DNA of 61,678 nt from Chloroflexota bacterium (GTDB taxonomy: Bacteria; Chloroflexota; Anaerolineae; UBA4142), in assembly GCA_016865935.1 (NCBI GenBank), contig VGOB01000003.1:1-61678 (forward strand). The letters are read 5' to 3'. A program made the translations under genes and the position numbers. Positions 15,712 to 25,802 of this stretch are shown here, piece by piece. The notes below the pieces were generated by a model, which made no database searches, had not been told where the DNA came from, and was given only the letters and a program-made list of their open reading frames with translations. The first letter of the stretch is position 1, and each line of letters starts with the position of its first letter.

Positions 15712-16805
15712 TGCAAATCGGCATCATCGGACTACCCAACAGCACCAAAACGACGATCTTCAACGCGCTCACGCGCGGACAAATCGAAACGGCGGCGTAC
15801 GCGTCCGGCAAACTCGAAATCCATACCGCGATGGTGGACGTGCCCGACCCGCGCGTGGACATTCTCTCCAAAATGTTCAACCCGCGCAAGACCACGCGCG
15901 CGCAAGTGCAGTACAACGACATCGCCGGGCTTCAACGCGGCATCGGCGAAAAAGGCGGACTCGACGGCGCGCTGCTCAATCAACTCGTCCAGAGCGACGC
16001 GCTCCTCCACGTCGTTCGCGCGTTCGAAGACGAAAACGTCCCGCACATCGAAGAGACGGTTGACCCACAGCGCGATCTCGAAATCCTCGACACCGAGTTG
16101 ATCCTTTCCGATCTCGCCGTCGTCGAGCGGCGACTCGAACGGTTGGAAACCGCGCTCGCCAAGCGCATCAGCGCGCCCGCCGAACGCGACGCGCAGATCA
16201 AAGAGCAAGCGCTCCTCCAACGCTTCAAGCCGCATCTGGAAAACGGACTGCCCTTGCGCGATTTTGAACTGAGCGGCGACGAAGCGCGCCTCGTCAAAAA
16301 TCTCGCGCTCGTGACGATCAAATCGCAACTGGTCTTGCTGAACGTCGGCGACCGCGCTGTGAATGATCCCCGCGCCATCGTCCGGTACGATCATCGCCAG
16401 ACGATGCTGGCAACCTTGCAAGGCAAACTCGAAATGGACATCGCGCAAATGGCGTCGGAGGACGCGCACGCGTTTCTCGCGGAATACGGCATCGCGGAAC
16501 CAGGTCTTGCCAAAATCATTCGACTGTCGTACGCGTTGCTCGGCTTGCAATCTTTTTTTACCGTCGGCGACGACGAAGTGCGCGCCTGGACGATTCCCGT
16601 TGGGGCGAACGCGGTGGACGCCGCCGGAACGATTCACACCGATCTCGCGCGCGGTTTCATTCGCGCCGAAGTGATCGCGTACGCCGATCTGATCGCGAGC
16701 GGCGGTTTGGCGCAAGCGCGCCAACGCGGCGTGATGCGCCTGGAAGGCAAAGAGTACATCGTCAAAGACGGCGATGTAATTTCGATTCGATTCAACGTGT
16801 CGTAA
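15711..16805 (+). CDS. YchF/Obg-superfamily GTPase-like protein with degenerate P-loop
   Basis: A 364-residue protein with YchF architecture: GTPase domain, coiled-coil insertion (about residues 125-190) and a C-terminal TGS domain (about 280-364; ending GKEYIVKDGDVISIRFNVS). The P-loop reads GLPNSTKTTIFNAL (residues 7-20), whereas YchF normally has GLPNVGKST, so the Gly before the Lys is replaced by Thr. The DxxG region is VDVPDPRVD, and NDIAGL follows. YchF normally hydrolyses ATP and associates with ribosomes. This appears to be a paralogous branch, and nucleotide hydrolysis should not be assumed. It lacks a Shine-Dalgarno and sits just after a terminator. Confidence 0.82.
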   Translation: MQIGIIGLPNSTKTTIFNALTRGQIETAAYASGKLEIHTAMVDVPDPRVDILSKMFNPRKTTRAQVQYNDIAGLQRGIGEKGGLDGALLNQLVQSDALLHVVRAFEDENVPHIEETVDPQRDLEILDTELILSDLAVVERRLERLETALAKRISAPAERDAQIKEQALLQRFKPHLENGLPLRDFELSGDEARLVKNLALVTIKSQLVLLNVGDRAVNDPRAIVRYDHRQTMLATLQGKLEMDIAQMASEDAHAFLAEYGIAEPGLAKIIRLSYALLGLQSFFTVGDDEVRAWTIPVGANAVDAAGTIHTDLARGFIRAEVIAYADLIASGGLAQARQRGVMRLEGKEYIVKDGDVISIRFNVS

Positions 16806-16828
16806 AATTTTATCTCGAAGAGGTTTGA

Positions 16829-17392
16829 GTGAAGTCAGTTCAAGAATATATCAAAGCGCAAAAACAGTTGCTCGATCAACTCCAACTCACACCGGTCGAT
16901 CAGGTGATCGCGCGGCTGGAACGCGCGCGCGTGGAAGGTCAGCGCGTTTTCCTTTTCGGCAACGGCGGCAGCGCGGCGACCGCGTCGCACTTTGCGTGCG
17001 ATCTGGGCAAGGGGACGATTCAGCCGGATCGCCCGCGCATCCAAGTGATGTCGCTTGCCGACAATGTCGCGATGCTCACCGCGTACGCCAACGATCACGG
17101 CTTCGACACGGTTTTCGCCGATCAACTGATCACCTACGGACGCCCCGGCGACATCGCGATTGCCTTCACCGCCAGCGGCAATTCACCCAACGTCGTGCGC
17201 GCGGTCGAGACGGCGGAGAGACAGGGCTTGGTGACGATTGCTTTCACCGGCTTTGACGGCGGCAAAGTCAAGGATCGCGTCGAGTTGAACGTCCACGTGC
17301 CGGTGGATTCGTTCGCGCTCGCCGAAGACGCGCATCTGATCTTGACGCACGCGATTTGCGAGATGATGAAACTCCCGCATGAGCCACACTGA
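16829..17392 (+). CDS. SIS-domain sugar-phosphate isomerase, GmhA/DiaA-like
   Basis: A 187-residue SIS protein. VFLFGNGGSAATASHFACDLGKG (about residues 39-61) is the phosphate-binding NGGSAxxAxH motif of sedoheptulose-7-phosphate isomerase, and IAFTASGNSPNVVRAVE is the second SIS signature. EDAHLILTHAICEMM near the C terminus carries the catalytic Glu/His found in GmhA. GmhA makes D-glycero-manno-heptose-7-phosphate. No other heptose genes are seen, so it may serve a related sugar. The start is GTG 16829, preceded by GAAGAGG. A ROK kinase follows on the same strand after a repeat-filled gap. Confidence 0.82.
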   Translation: MKSVQEYIKAQKQLLDQLQLTPVDQVIARLERARVEGQRVFLFGNGGSAATASHFACDLGKGTIQPDRPRIQVMSLADNVAMLTAYANDHGFDTVFADQLITYGRPGDIAIAFTASGNSPNVVRAVETAERQGLVTIAFTGFDGGKVKDRVELNVHVPVDSFALAEDAHLILTHAICEMMKLPHEPH

Positions 17393-17405
17393 GATCGCGC
17401 GTACT

Positions 17406-17610
17406 GTCATTTCGAGGTGCGCTTTTCGCGCCGAGAAATCTCGTTATGGCAACAACGAGATTTCTCGCTTCGCTACCCAGAAACTTGAGGTTCGTAGTAT
17501 GCGCTTCAGCGCAAGAGGGGCGGCGATGAATCGCCCACTACGAACACGCGCGCGCGTTTCTGATTGCGAACATACCGCGCGGCGGTATGCGCGCAGCGTC
17601 TCGAAATGAC
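17406..17610. repeat. Expanded palindromic element with a nested second palindrome
   Basis: Outer ends are GTCATTTCGAGG (17406) and GTCTCGAAATGAC (to 17610); GAGAAATCTCG/CGAGATTTCTCG pair inside. Within lies GTTCGTAGT (17490-17498) and ACTACGAAC (17537-17545), a separate inverted pair around smaller hairpins. It fills the gap between the isomerase and the ROK gene. Confidence 0.75.
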
Positions 17611-17625
17611 AGCGGGGAGTGATAC

Positions 17626-18585
17626 TTGGCGACTGATCTCATCCTCGCGCTCGATTACGGCGGCACAAAACTCTCCGCCGCGCTCGTCGCGCGCGGCGAA
17701 CGCGCGTGGCGCGCGCTCGAACGCCTTCAATCGCCGCCTGATCACGACGCGCGTTACGAACAAGCCACGATGTGCGCGCTCGCGCGCCAAGTGCTGGGCG
17801 ATCAAATTCCGCGCGCGATCGGCGTCAGTTTTGGCGGACCCGTTGACGCGGCGCGCGGACGCGTGATCTTGTCGCACCACGTTCCCGGCTGGGAAAACAC
17901 TCCCTTGCGCGATCAACTGCACGCCGAATTCGGCGCGCCGGTTTACGTCGAGAATGACGCGAACGTCGCCGCGCTCGGCGAGTACACTTTCGGCGCGGGT
18001 AGGGGCGAGGTCACCTCGCCCTTACTTTACGTCACCGTCAGCACCGGCGTCGGCGGCGGATTCGTGATCGGCGGAAAAATTTACAACGGCGCGGACGCGA
18101 TGGCAGGCGAAATCGGTCACACGATTTGCGATCCGCACGGCGCATCGTGCGTTTGTGGTCGGCGCGGTTGTGTTGAAGCGATGGCAGCCGGTCCCGCGAT
18201 GGCGCGCGCCGCGCGCGAGCGTTTGCTCGCAGAGCCGCACGCGGTCACTTCACTGCGCGCACTCGGCGATGCGATCACGGCAGCGGACATCGCGCGCGCG
18301 GCAAATTCCGGCGACGAATTCGCGCAAGGCGTGTTGGACGACGCGGCGCGCGCGCTCGGGTTCGGCATCGGCACGGCGATTGCGTTGCTGAACCCGGCGC
18401 GCGTCGTCATCGGCGGCGGCGTGTCCAAGTCCGGCGAACGCTGGTGGTCGGCGGTGCGCGCGGCGGCGCGCGCGAATACCTTGCCGCAAATGCGCGTCGA
18501 CATCGTGTCTGCCGCGCTGGGCGATGACGCGCCGTTGTGGGGCGCAGTCGCGCTGGCGGAAAGTGAGTTCAAAGTTCAAGGTTAA
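17626..18585 (+). CDS. ROK family sugar kinase (glucokinase-like)
   Basis: A 319-residue ROK kinase phosphorylating a hexose or N-acetylhexosamine with ATP. LALDYGGTKLSAALV is the phosphate-1 (DxGGT) motif, VENDANVAALGEY contains the catalytic NDAN (about 103-115), GEIGHTICDP and CVCGRRGCVEAMAAG give the ROK signature and zinc site (CxCGxxGC). No N-terminal winged helix is present, so it is an enzyme rather than a repressor. The start is TTG 17626 with GGGGAG 6 nt upstream. A GGGCGAGGT/ACCTCGCCC palindrome at 18001-18020 is coded within the gene. It may act with the upstream SIS isomerase. Confidence 0.88.
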   Translation: MATDLILALDYGGTKLSAALVARGERAWRALERLQSPPDHDARYEQATMCALARQVLGDQIPRAIGVSFGGPVDAARGRVILSHHVPGWENTPLRDQLHAEFGAPVYVENDANVAALGEYTFGAGRGEVTSPLLYVTVSTGVGGGFVIGGKIYNGADAMAGEIGHTICDPHGASCVCGRRGCVEAMAAGPAMARAARERLLAEPHAVTSLRALGDAITAADIARAANSGDEFAQGVLDDAARALGFGIGTAIALLNPARVVIGGGVSKSGERWWSAVRAAARANTLPQMRVDIVSAALGDDAPLWGAVALAESEFKVQG

Positions 18586-18617
18586 AAGTTCGAGGTTGAA
18601 TTCCAATTTTGAACTTT
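18567..18617. repeat. Heptamer-type repeat, GTTCAAA/GGTTAAA units
   Basis: GTTCAAAGTTCAAGGTTAAAAGTTCGAGGTTGAA is followed by the short inverse TTTTGAACTTTG. It supplies the final residues and stop of the ROK gene. Confidence 0.7.
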
Positions 18618-18644
18618 GTAGGGCTTTCAAAGTCGCGTGCGTGT

Positions 18645-18733
18645 GTCATTGCGAGGAGCGCGAAGCGGTTGCGACGAAGCAATCCCCGAGCGGCTTGGGG
18701 ATTGCTTCGGACAAAAATCGTCCTCGCAATGAC
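18645..18733. repeat. GTCATTGCGAGG palindromic element, intergenic copy
   Basis: Ends GTCATTGCGAGGAGCG and CGTCCTCGCAATGAC; GAAGCAATCCCC and GGGGATTGCTTC pair around GAGCGGCTT. Located between the ROK gene and the FtsB-like gene. Confidence 0.85.
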
Positions 18734-18765
18734 AATGACAAAACCCTGTGACCTTTGAACTGAGA

Positions 18766-18794
18766 TTGACGTACCCGCGAAATTAGAGTATCAT
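18766..18794 (+). promoter_or_regulatory. Promoter TTGACG - 17 bp - TATCAT
   Basis: -35 TTGACG at 18766-18771 and -10 TATCAT at 18789-18794. It would drive the FtsB-like gene and probably DUF711 and the Rossmann gene. GAAAGGA precedes the ATG. Confidence 0.75.
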
Positions 18795-18835
18795 ACAACC
18801 GCAACCCGAGCGACATACGACGAAAGGATGTCGCA

Positions 18836-19204
18836 ATGTTCCGCGTCTCATTTCAAGCCGTCGCCATTCTCATCTTCGCCGCCACCTTGTTTTTTTTGTG
18901 GGATTTCAGCCAGCGCGTCATCACCAACGTTCGCCTCGCGCAAACCGAAAAAGTGTACGAGCAAGGCGTGGCGACAGAGGAAGCCAGGAACAAAGCGCTG
19001 CGCGAACAGAAACAGCGCGTCCAGACCGATGCCTACGCCGATTGGTACGCGCGGCATCATTGGCGCTGGGCATTGCCGGGCGATACCGTCGTCGTCCCAC
19101 AGAAAACACCTGCGCCCACTCCGAATGTGAGCGCGCCCGCGCCCACTCCGCCGCCCGCCAAAGCGTGGTGGCAAGACCTGCTCGATTTCCTTTTCGGTCC
19201 CTAG
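18836..19204 (+). CDS. FtsB/DivIC-like septum-formation protein
   Basis: A 122-residue single-pass protein. Residues 5-22 form a membrane helix (VAILIFAATLFFLWDF), followed by a coiled coil to about 65 (TEKVYEQGVATEEARNKALREQ), then YADWYARHHWRWALPGDTVVV, which matches the W/A-R...PGD.V pattern at the end of FtsB/DivIC homologues. The tail is Pro-rich and ends in KAWWQDLLDFLFGP. FtsB/DivIC links FtsL and FtsQ in the divisome. The assignment rests on topology plus that motif. It has a good promoter of its own and is followed after 3 nt by DUF711. Confidence 0.65.
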   Translation: MFRVSFQAVAILIFAATLFFLWDFSQRVITNVRLAQTEKVYEQGVATEEARNKALREQKQRVQTDAYADWYARHHWRWALPGDTVVVPQKTPAPTPNVSAPAPTPPPAKAWWQDLLDFLFGP

Positions 19205-19207
19205 CGA

Positions 19208-20407
19208 ATGAACATCCGCTCGATCACCGGATTCCTCCCGTCCGCCGATCCGATCCGCGATTCCGATCTGCGCGCGCTGCGCGATCTTGTCGCCGCGGCG
19301 CGCGCCGCCTTGCCGATCCAAACCGCGCGCGTCGCGCTGCAATTTCCGGCAACCCTCACGCCGGACGCGCTGACGCGCGATGCGCGCGATTTGGCGCGCG
19401 CGTGCCAGTCCAACGCGATTGATTACGCGTCGCTCGGCGCGCTGGACGGCGAGCACCCACTCGTCGCCGCACTGCCCGCTGCGCTCTGCGCCACTGAAAA
19501 TATTTTTGCGTCCGCGCACATCGCCTCGCGCGATGCCGGGATCAACTTCACCGCGATTACAAACGCCGCGCGCGTCATCCGCCAGCTCGCCGATTCGACT
19601 CAAGACGGGTTTGGCAATTTGCGTTTCGCCGCGCTCGCCAACGTGCCGCCGCACTCACCGTTTTTTCCGGCGGCATACCACGACGGCAGCGCGCGCGCGT
19701 TTGCGTTCGCCACCGAAGCCGCGTCGCTCGCGGTGGATGCGTTCAACCGCGCGCATAACCTGGACGACGCGCGCGCGAACCTGGTCGGCGCAATCGAGCG
19801 CGAAAGCGAAACCCTCACGCGCGTCGCCAACGATCTCGCCGCGCGGTTCGACTTTCGTTTTGCCGGAATTGATTTTTCGCTCGCGCCGTACCCGGACGAA
19901 TCGCGCAGCGTTGGCGCGGCAATCGAAAAATTGATCGGCGCGCAATTCGGCGAACACGGCACGCTCTTCGCCACCGCGTTTCTCACCGATTGCATCAATC
20001 GCGCAAAATTTCCGCGCACCGGTTTTTCCGGCGTGATGCTTCCCGTTCTGGAAGACACCGCGCTCGCCGCGCGGTCGGCGCGTTTTACGCTGGACAGTTT
20101 ATTGCTCTACTCCGCCGTGTGTGGCACCGGGCTCGACACGATTCCGCTGCCCGGCGATACGAGCGTAGACGCACTCGCGGCGATCCTGCTCGACCTGGCG
20201 ACGCTCGCGGTGAAACTGAACAAGCCGCTCACCGCGCGCCTGATGCCCATCCCTGGCTTGCGCGCGGGAGATGAAACGCGTTTCAATTTTGAATACTTTG
20301 CCAACGCGCGCGTGATGAATGTGAACGCGAGCGCGGTGAAAATTTTTGGGACGGACAAACAAGTAAAGTTCAAGACGGATGACCGACGACGGATGACGGA
20401 CGCTTAG
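19208..20407 (+). CDS. DUF711 family protein
   Basis: A 399-residue protein of the DUF711/UPF0210 family, which is distantly related to glycyl-radical enzyme folds. Recognisable segments are NVPPHSPFFPAAYH (about 141-154), DFSLAPYPDESRSVG, and CGTGLDTIPLPGDTS. No function is firmly known; characterised relatives are few. It starts 3 nt after the FtsB-like gene. The last 11 residues (KTDDRRRMTDA) and the stop come from the GACGGAT repeat that follows, so the native end is probably near KIFGTDKQVKF. Confidence 0.85.
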   Translation: MNIRSITGFLPSADPIRDSDLRALRDLVAAARAALPIQTARVALQFPATLTPDALTRDARDLARACQSNAIDYASLGALDGEHPLVAALPAALCATENIFASAHIASRDAGINFTAITNAARVIRQLADSTQDGFGNLRFAALANVPPHSPFFPAAYHDGSARAFAFATEAASLAVDAFNRAHNLDDARANLVGAIERESETLTRVANDLAARFDFRFAGIDFSLAPYPDESRSVGAAIEKLIGAQFGEHGTLFATAFLTDCINRAKFPRTGFSGVMLPVLEDTALAARSARFTLDSLLLYSAVCGTGLDTIPLPGDTSVDALAAILLDLATLAVKLNKPLTARLMPIPGLRAGDETRFNFEYFANARVMNVNASAVKIFGTDKQVKFKTDDRRRMTDA

Positions 20408-20446
20408 ATCTGTCTTCCGTCCTTCGTCTTTCGTCCTCCGTCAATA
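20371..20446. repeat. Heptamer hairpin, GACGGAT / CCGTCCT units
   Basis: GACGGATGACCGACGACGGATGACGGAC is followed by TCTTCCGTCCTTCGTCTTTC and CCTCCGTC. It overlaps the DUF711 3' end and precedes the Rossmann gene. Confidence 0.85.
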
Positions 20447-20460
20447 CAAGGACAACGACA

Positions 20461-22288
<1,828 letters not shown>

Positions 22289-22294
22289 GGAGGG

Positions 22295-22672
22295 ATGATG
22301 CACAAGTATCGTGAGCTCAAGGTCTGGCAACGCGCGCTGGCATTTACGTTAGCAATTTATCGCGAGAGTAAACGATGGCCCAGCGAGGAGCGGTTTGGCT
22401 TGATCAGTCAAATTCGCCGCGCCGCGTGTTCGATTCCGATGAATATTGCGGAAGGAGCCGGCAATGATTCTGCGAAAGAATTCTGTCGCTTTCTCGAAAT
22501 AGCTCTGCGTTCGACATACGAAGTGATGACGGCAATAGACATTGCGTGTGGTCTTGAATTTCTGACCAATGAATGCGCCGAAGTGCTGTTGAAAGAAGCG
22601 GATGAAATCGCGGCAATGTTGGTTGGTTTGATGAAATCGCTGGGTTGGAGAACCGGCGTGTCGAAAAGCTAA
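22295..22672 (+). CDS. Four-helix-bundle protein, S23/IVS type (bAvd-like fold)
   Basis: A 125-residue helical protein. KYRELKVWQRALAFTLAIY opens the family; FGLISQIRRAACSIPMNIAEG and SAKEFCRFLEIALRSTYEV are its core, as in proteins encoded in 23S rRNA intervening sequences and in the DGR accessory Avd. Its molecular role outside these settings is unknown; the family's pentameric barrels bind nucleic acid. AAGGAGGG lies 5 nt before the ATG. The gene is boxed by inverted heptamer arms (22234-22288, 22674-22707). Codon use is less CGCG-rich than its neighbours, which suggests acquisition. Confidence 0.85.
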   Translation: MMHKYRELKVWQRALAFTLAIYRESKRWPSEERFGLISQIRRAACSIPMNIAEGAGNDSAKEFCRFLEIALRSTYEVMTAIDIACGLEFLTNECAEVLLKEADEIAAMLVGLMKSLGWRTGVSKS

Positions 22673-23373
22673 TCTGACGACTGATGGCTGAATACTGACG
22701 ACTGACGGCGGCGCGCCCAGAGTTGCCAACCCAGGTTCACAATCGGCGCGCTCATCAGCGCGAACGCGAGCGCGAACAATCCCCAATCGAATGACGTTGG
22801 CAGTACATTGCGAATCGCTTCCGCGCCATCACTCGACGCGCGGAGCGTATCTGCCATAAAAACGTACAGCGCGAGCATCGTGCCGATGCAACTCAATCCC
22901 CAGGTCAAGCGGCGCGGCATCGGCGCGATTATGCGCGCGTCGCGCCACACCATCAGCGTGCCGCCAACAATCATCAGCGCGGCGATCGACGCGGGCGCGA
23001 TCACGGGACCCCACCAGGGCAGCGGCAGCAAAAAAAGAATGTCCCAGTCGAAGATCGAACGGGGCCAGCCGCTCATCGGAACGAGAAAAATGTAGTAGGA
23101 AATATCCCACACGCCGAACGCGATTGCCGCGTACGCGATCCGGCTGCGCCACGTTTTCCCTGCGAGCCAGCCGACGGTCAGCAGCATCACGAGTGTTGCG
23201 ACTTCGCGTCCCAATTCAATGTGCCCCAAGCCGCCGAAAATCGGCAGCGGATTCGCTTGGTACGGCTCGACGCGATCAATCAGCGTCCGCAAGTACACGA
23301 CGACTGCCGATTCGACCCACGCCATCGCGGCGGCGAAGATGACGACGATGATCCATTTCGATTTTTCGCTCAT
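22669..23373 (-). CDS. Six-helix membrane protein of unknown function
   Basis: A 234-residue integral membrane protein. Hydrophobic segments lie at about 8-28, 58-75, 80-100, 120-140, 155-175 and 195-218. WVESAVVVYLR and VWDISYYIFL are conserved-looking acidic/aromatic spots, but I do not recognise the family. The last 12 residues (RRQSSVFSHQSSD) are encoded by the inverse heptamer arm, so the native end is probably near LGWQLWARR. The start at ATG 23373 lies 3 nt downstream of the stop of the radical SAM gene, suggesting one transcript. It converges on the four-helix-bundle gene with a 4-nt overlap. Confidence 0.7.
   Translation of the reverse strand: MSEKSKWIIVVIFAAAMAWVESAVVVYLRTLIDRVEPYQANPLPIFGGLGHIELGREVATLVMLLTVGWLAGKTWRSRIAYAAIAFGVWDISYYIFLVPMSGWPRSIFDWDILFLLPLPWWGPVIAPASIAALMIVGGTLMVWRDARIIAPMPRRLTWGLSCIGTMLALYVFMADTLRASSDGAEAIRNVLPTSFDWGLFALAFALMSAPIVNLGWQLWARRRQSSVFSHQSSD
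22674..22707. repeat. Heptamer array (CTGACGA), right arm of the four-helix-bundle box
   Basis: CTGACGACTGATGGCTGAAT and the following ACTGACGACTGAC are the inverse complement of the CAGTAGTCAG array at 22234-22288. Confidence 0.85.
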
Positions 23374-23376
23374 CGT

Positions 23377-24816
23377 TCACTCCGAATTCAAAGGATGAAG
23401 GATGAGGGATGAAAGATGAAATCCCGTGGATTCTTTTTCATCCTTCATCCTTCCGACTTCTGCCTTCATTTCGCGCGGCGCGTTACCGCGCAGTGCTTTC
23501 CATCCGTAAAAGCCATTCATCGCGAGCGAGAGGAACAGCGCGCCCACGCGCAAGCGCAACATGCCGCGCGCGACGCGTCTGACAACGTCCGCGAGCGAAA
23601 ACGCGCGCCGCCACAACGCGCGATGCGCGCGTAGCAATTCGTCCGCGTTCAGCGCGTGCGGCTGGAACGCGACGTTGTAACCGTTGTAAAATTGCCAACC
23701 GCGCGCTTTCAGCAATCTATTGTCCGCGTCCATTTGATCGTACAACGCCGTCCCTTTGTACGGCGTCAGTACGCTCAGGAACGGAACGTCCACGCCGATT
23801 TCGTACAAGCGATCTGCCATCGCGACGATGTCCGCTGGCGTGTCGCCGTCAAAGCCCGCGATGAAACCTGCCATCACCGCGATGCCGCGCTGATGTACTT
23901 TGTCAATGCACGCGCGATAGTACTCGACGCGATTGTGCCGCTTGTTCGCCGTGTGCAGCGATTCCTTGCCGAAACTCTCAATGCCGAAGAAAACGCCGAT
24001 ACAGCCCGACGCTTGCATCAAGTCGAGCAGTTCGTCGTCTTGCGCGATGTCCATGCTCGCTTGCGTGAGCCACCATTTTTTCAGTGGAATCATCGCGCAC
24101 AACAGTTCTTTGACGTAGGCGCGCCGCGCGGTGAGATTGTCGTCCCAGAACCACACGACCTTGCGTTGCCACCAATACTTTGTGGCGAAAAAAATCGAAA
24201 ATCGAAAATCTGAAATCGAAAATTCCTCTGCGGTTATATCGCGAACCACGTCGGCGACGGGACGCATCCGATAACCTGGGTTGATCGCGGGCACGGAACA
24301 AAACGAGCACGCGAACGGACAGCCGCGCGTCGCTTGGATCACTCGTCGCACGAAAAAGCGCGATGAGAGCAAATCGTAGCGCGGCGTTGGGATGTTTTCG
24401 AGCGTAGTTGGTTGCCCAAAATACTTTTTCTGTAGCACGCCGCGCGCCGCATCGTCGAGCACGTGCGCCCACACCGACTCGGCTTCACCGATGACGACCG
24501 CGTCGCAATCGTGCGCGAGCGCTTCGTCCGCCCAAAACGTCGCGTGCGGTCCGCCTGCGACGACGATCTTGCCGCGGCGTTTGAATTCGCGCGCGAGGCG
24601 GTACGCTTCGGGCGCAAAGCCGCTGAAGAACGACAGCGCGATCAAATCGGCGTCCGTGTCGTACGGGATCGGATCGACTTGCTGATGGATCACGCGGACG
24701 CGATGACGCGCGGGCGTGAGCGCGGCAAGGTGGATGCCCGTGATCGGCGGAACGAAATTGACTTCGTGTCCACGCTGATAGCGTTGAATGTACGGCAAGA
24801 TGATGTCAATGTTCAT
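23377..24816 (-). CDS. B12-binding-domain radical SAM protein
   Basis: A 479-residue radical SAM enzyme. Residues about 1-140 form a cobalamin-binding-like Rossmann domain ([40 protein letters not shown]). The cluster motif is [14 protein letters not shown] (CxxxCxxC, near 171-181), and [19 protein letters not shown] and [11 protein letters not shown] follow as in the BchE/PhpK-type set. The substrate is unknown; hopanoid or lipid chemistry is common for the group. A translated heptamer repeat ([14 protein letters not shown], 24187-24231) interrupts the segment before the WFWDDN strand. The last ~30 residues are another repeat. GAGG lies before ATG 24816. Confidence 0.87.
   Translation of the reverse strand: MNIDIILPYIQRYQRGHEVNFVPPITGIHLAALTPARHRVRVIHQQVDPIPYDTDADLIALSFFSGFAPEAYRLAREFKRRGKIVVAGGPHATFWADEALAHDCDAVVIGEAESVWAHVLDDAARGVLQKKYFGQPTTLENIPTPRYDLLSSRFFVRRVIQATRGCPFACSFCSVPAINPGYRMRPVADVVRDITAEEFSISDFRFSIFFATKYWWQRKVVWFWDDNLTARRAYVKELLCAMIPLKKWWLTQASMDIAQDDELLDLMQASGCIGVFFGIESFGKESLHTANKRHNRVEYYRACIDKVHQRGIAVMAGFIAGFDGDTPADIVAMADRLYEIGVDVPFLSVLTPYKGTALYDQMDADNRLLKARGWQFYNGYNVAFQPHALNADELLRAHRALWRRAFSLADVVRRVARGMLRLRVGALFLSLAMNGFYGWKALRGNAPREMKAEVGRMKDEKESTGFHLSSLILHPLNSE
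23391..23456. repeat. Heptamer hairpin, GGATGAA / TTCATCC units (radical SAM C terminus)
   Basis: AGGATGAAGGATGAGGGATG and GAAAGATGAAATCC are mirrored by GGATTCTTTTTCATCCTTCA and TCC. It is translated as the C-terminal tail of the radical SAM protein. Confidence 0.85.
24187..24231. repeat. Heptamer-type array (AAATCGA) inside the radical SAM gene
   Basis: AAAATCGAAAATCGAAAATC then TGAAATCGAAAATTCC, 7-nt periodic, in frame. Confidence 0.75.
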
Positions 24817-24932
24817 TTTATCCTCGTTCCCATTCTAAAACAGTTTGCTTGGGTTGCCCACCGTTTGAGCCGCGCGCGCAACGCACTCGAGTGCTTGACA
24901 TTCTCGGTCAAAACGTTACACTTGTTGCGCGA

Positions 24933-24966
24933 ATAGCGGTCGGCGGTCGTCTGTCGGCGGTCGCTC
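24933..24966. repeat. Short heptamer array (GTCGGCG)
   Basis: AGCGGTCGGCGGTCG then TCTGTCGGCGGTCGCTCGCG. Only one arm is seen; it lies just upstream of the response regulator start and could influence its translation. Confidence 0.6.
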
Positions 24967-24981
24967 GCGAAAGAAAATGCT

Positions 24982-25734
24982 ATGTTGAATCTCCTCCTCG
25001 TCGAAGACAACACCAATCTGCGCGCCGCGCTGAAAACGGGTTTAGAAGCGACGCGCGATGCGCGTGTCGTTCACGATTGCGACAACGGCGAAACCGCGCT
25101 CGCGTTTTGCCTGGAACAGCCGCCTGACGCGATCTTGATGGACGTGCAACTCGCGGGCGCGCTGAACGGCATCGAAGCCGCGATCGCGATCCGCCGCGAG
25201 TTGCCGCGTCTGCCGATCGTTTTCTACTCGATTCAGGACGACGATGCGTACTATCGCGATTTTCGGCGTTCGGGAATTCTCAGCCATTACGCGTACGTCC
25301 GCAAATCGAATTACCTCTTGCCGCAAATGATCGTGCCGCTATTGCGCGACGCAATCGCGGGGCGCAGTTTCATTGACCCCGAAATCGAATCGCGCGTGCA
25401 AGAGGTGCGCCACAAGGACGAGCACGCGCCGATGAATTTGCTGGAGCCAGCCGAGCAGGGTGTCGCGCGATTGCTCGCGCAAGGACTGACGAACGAGCAG
25501 ATCGCCGCGCGGATGGGCTTTCGCGACAAGCGGACGATCAGCCGCATCAACGGGCAAATCTACGCAGTGTGGGGGCTTGCCGAGAGCGCGACCGATGAAA
25601 AAGTCGCGCGCACGCGCGCCGCGATCATCGCGCGCGCGGGGCACTTGATCCAGTGGGGTGATGACGGCGTCGCGCGCGTGACGAATGAACGCGGGGAATT
25701 GGTTGAATGGTTCGATAGTTCGATGGTTCGATAG
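24982..25734 (+). CDS. Response regulator, receiver plus LuxR-like HTH
   Basis: A 250-residue regulator. The receiver domain (1-125) has the acidic pair at Glu8-Asp9, the phospho-acceptor Asp54 in ILMDVQLAG and Lys108 (YVRKSN). A LuxR/NarL-like HTH follows (GVARLLAQGLTNEQIAARMG, about 155-175). The tail from about 205 is less typical, and its final residues lie in a GGTTCGAT repeat. It is followed by a large NarX-type histidine kinase and almost certainly is its partner. ATG 24982 is close to a GTCGGCG repeat; there is no strong Shine-Dalgarno. Confidence 0.83.
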   Translation: MLNLLLVEDNTNLRAALKTGLEATRDARVVHDCDNGETALAFCLEQPPDAILMDVQLAGALNGIEAAIAIRRELPRLPIVFYSIQDDDAYYRDFRRSGILSHYAYVRKSNYLLPQMIVPLLRDAIAGRSFIDPEIESRVQEVRHKDEHAPMNLLEPAEQGVARLLAQGLTNEQIAARMGFRDKRTISRINGQIYAVWGLAESATDEKVARTRAAIIARAGHLIQWGDDGVARVTNERGELVEWFDSSMVR

Positions 25735-25735
25735 T
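25698..25735. repeat. Heptamer-type array, GGTTCGA / ATAGTTC units
   Basis: TTGGTTGAATGGTTCGATAG and TTCGATGGTTCGATAG form the 3' end of the response regulator gene. Confidence 0.6.
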
Positions 25736-25802
25736 TGCGCGGTATTTCTTTCGTGGCTTTCGCGTCCTTTCGCGATTTTCGTGATCCAAGGTCTTCGTTT
25801 CT

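Noticed and set aside
17379-17609. Small ORFs in the isomerase-ROK gap
   Set aside because: They translate the palindromic element and have no ribosome site or motif.
18001-18020. GGGCGAGGT/ACCTCGCCC in the ROK gene as an inserted element
   Set aside because: The ROK fold has about normal length there, so coincidence of codons or a very small change is as likely; the same kind of hairpin at 51678 is a terminator.
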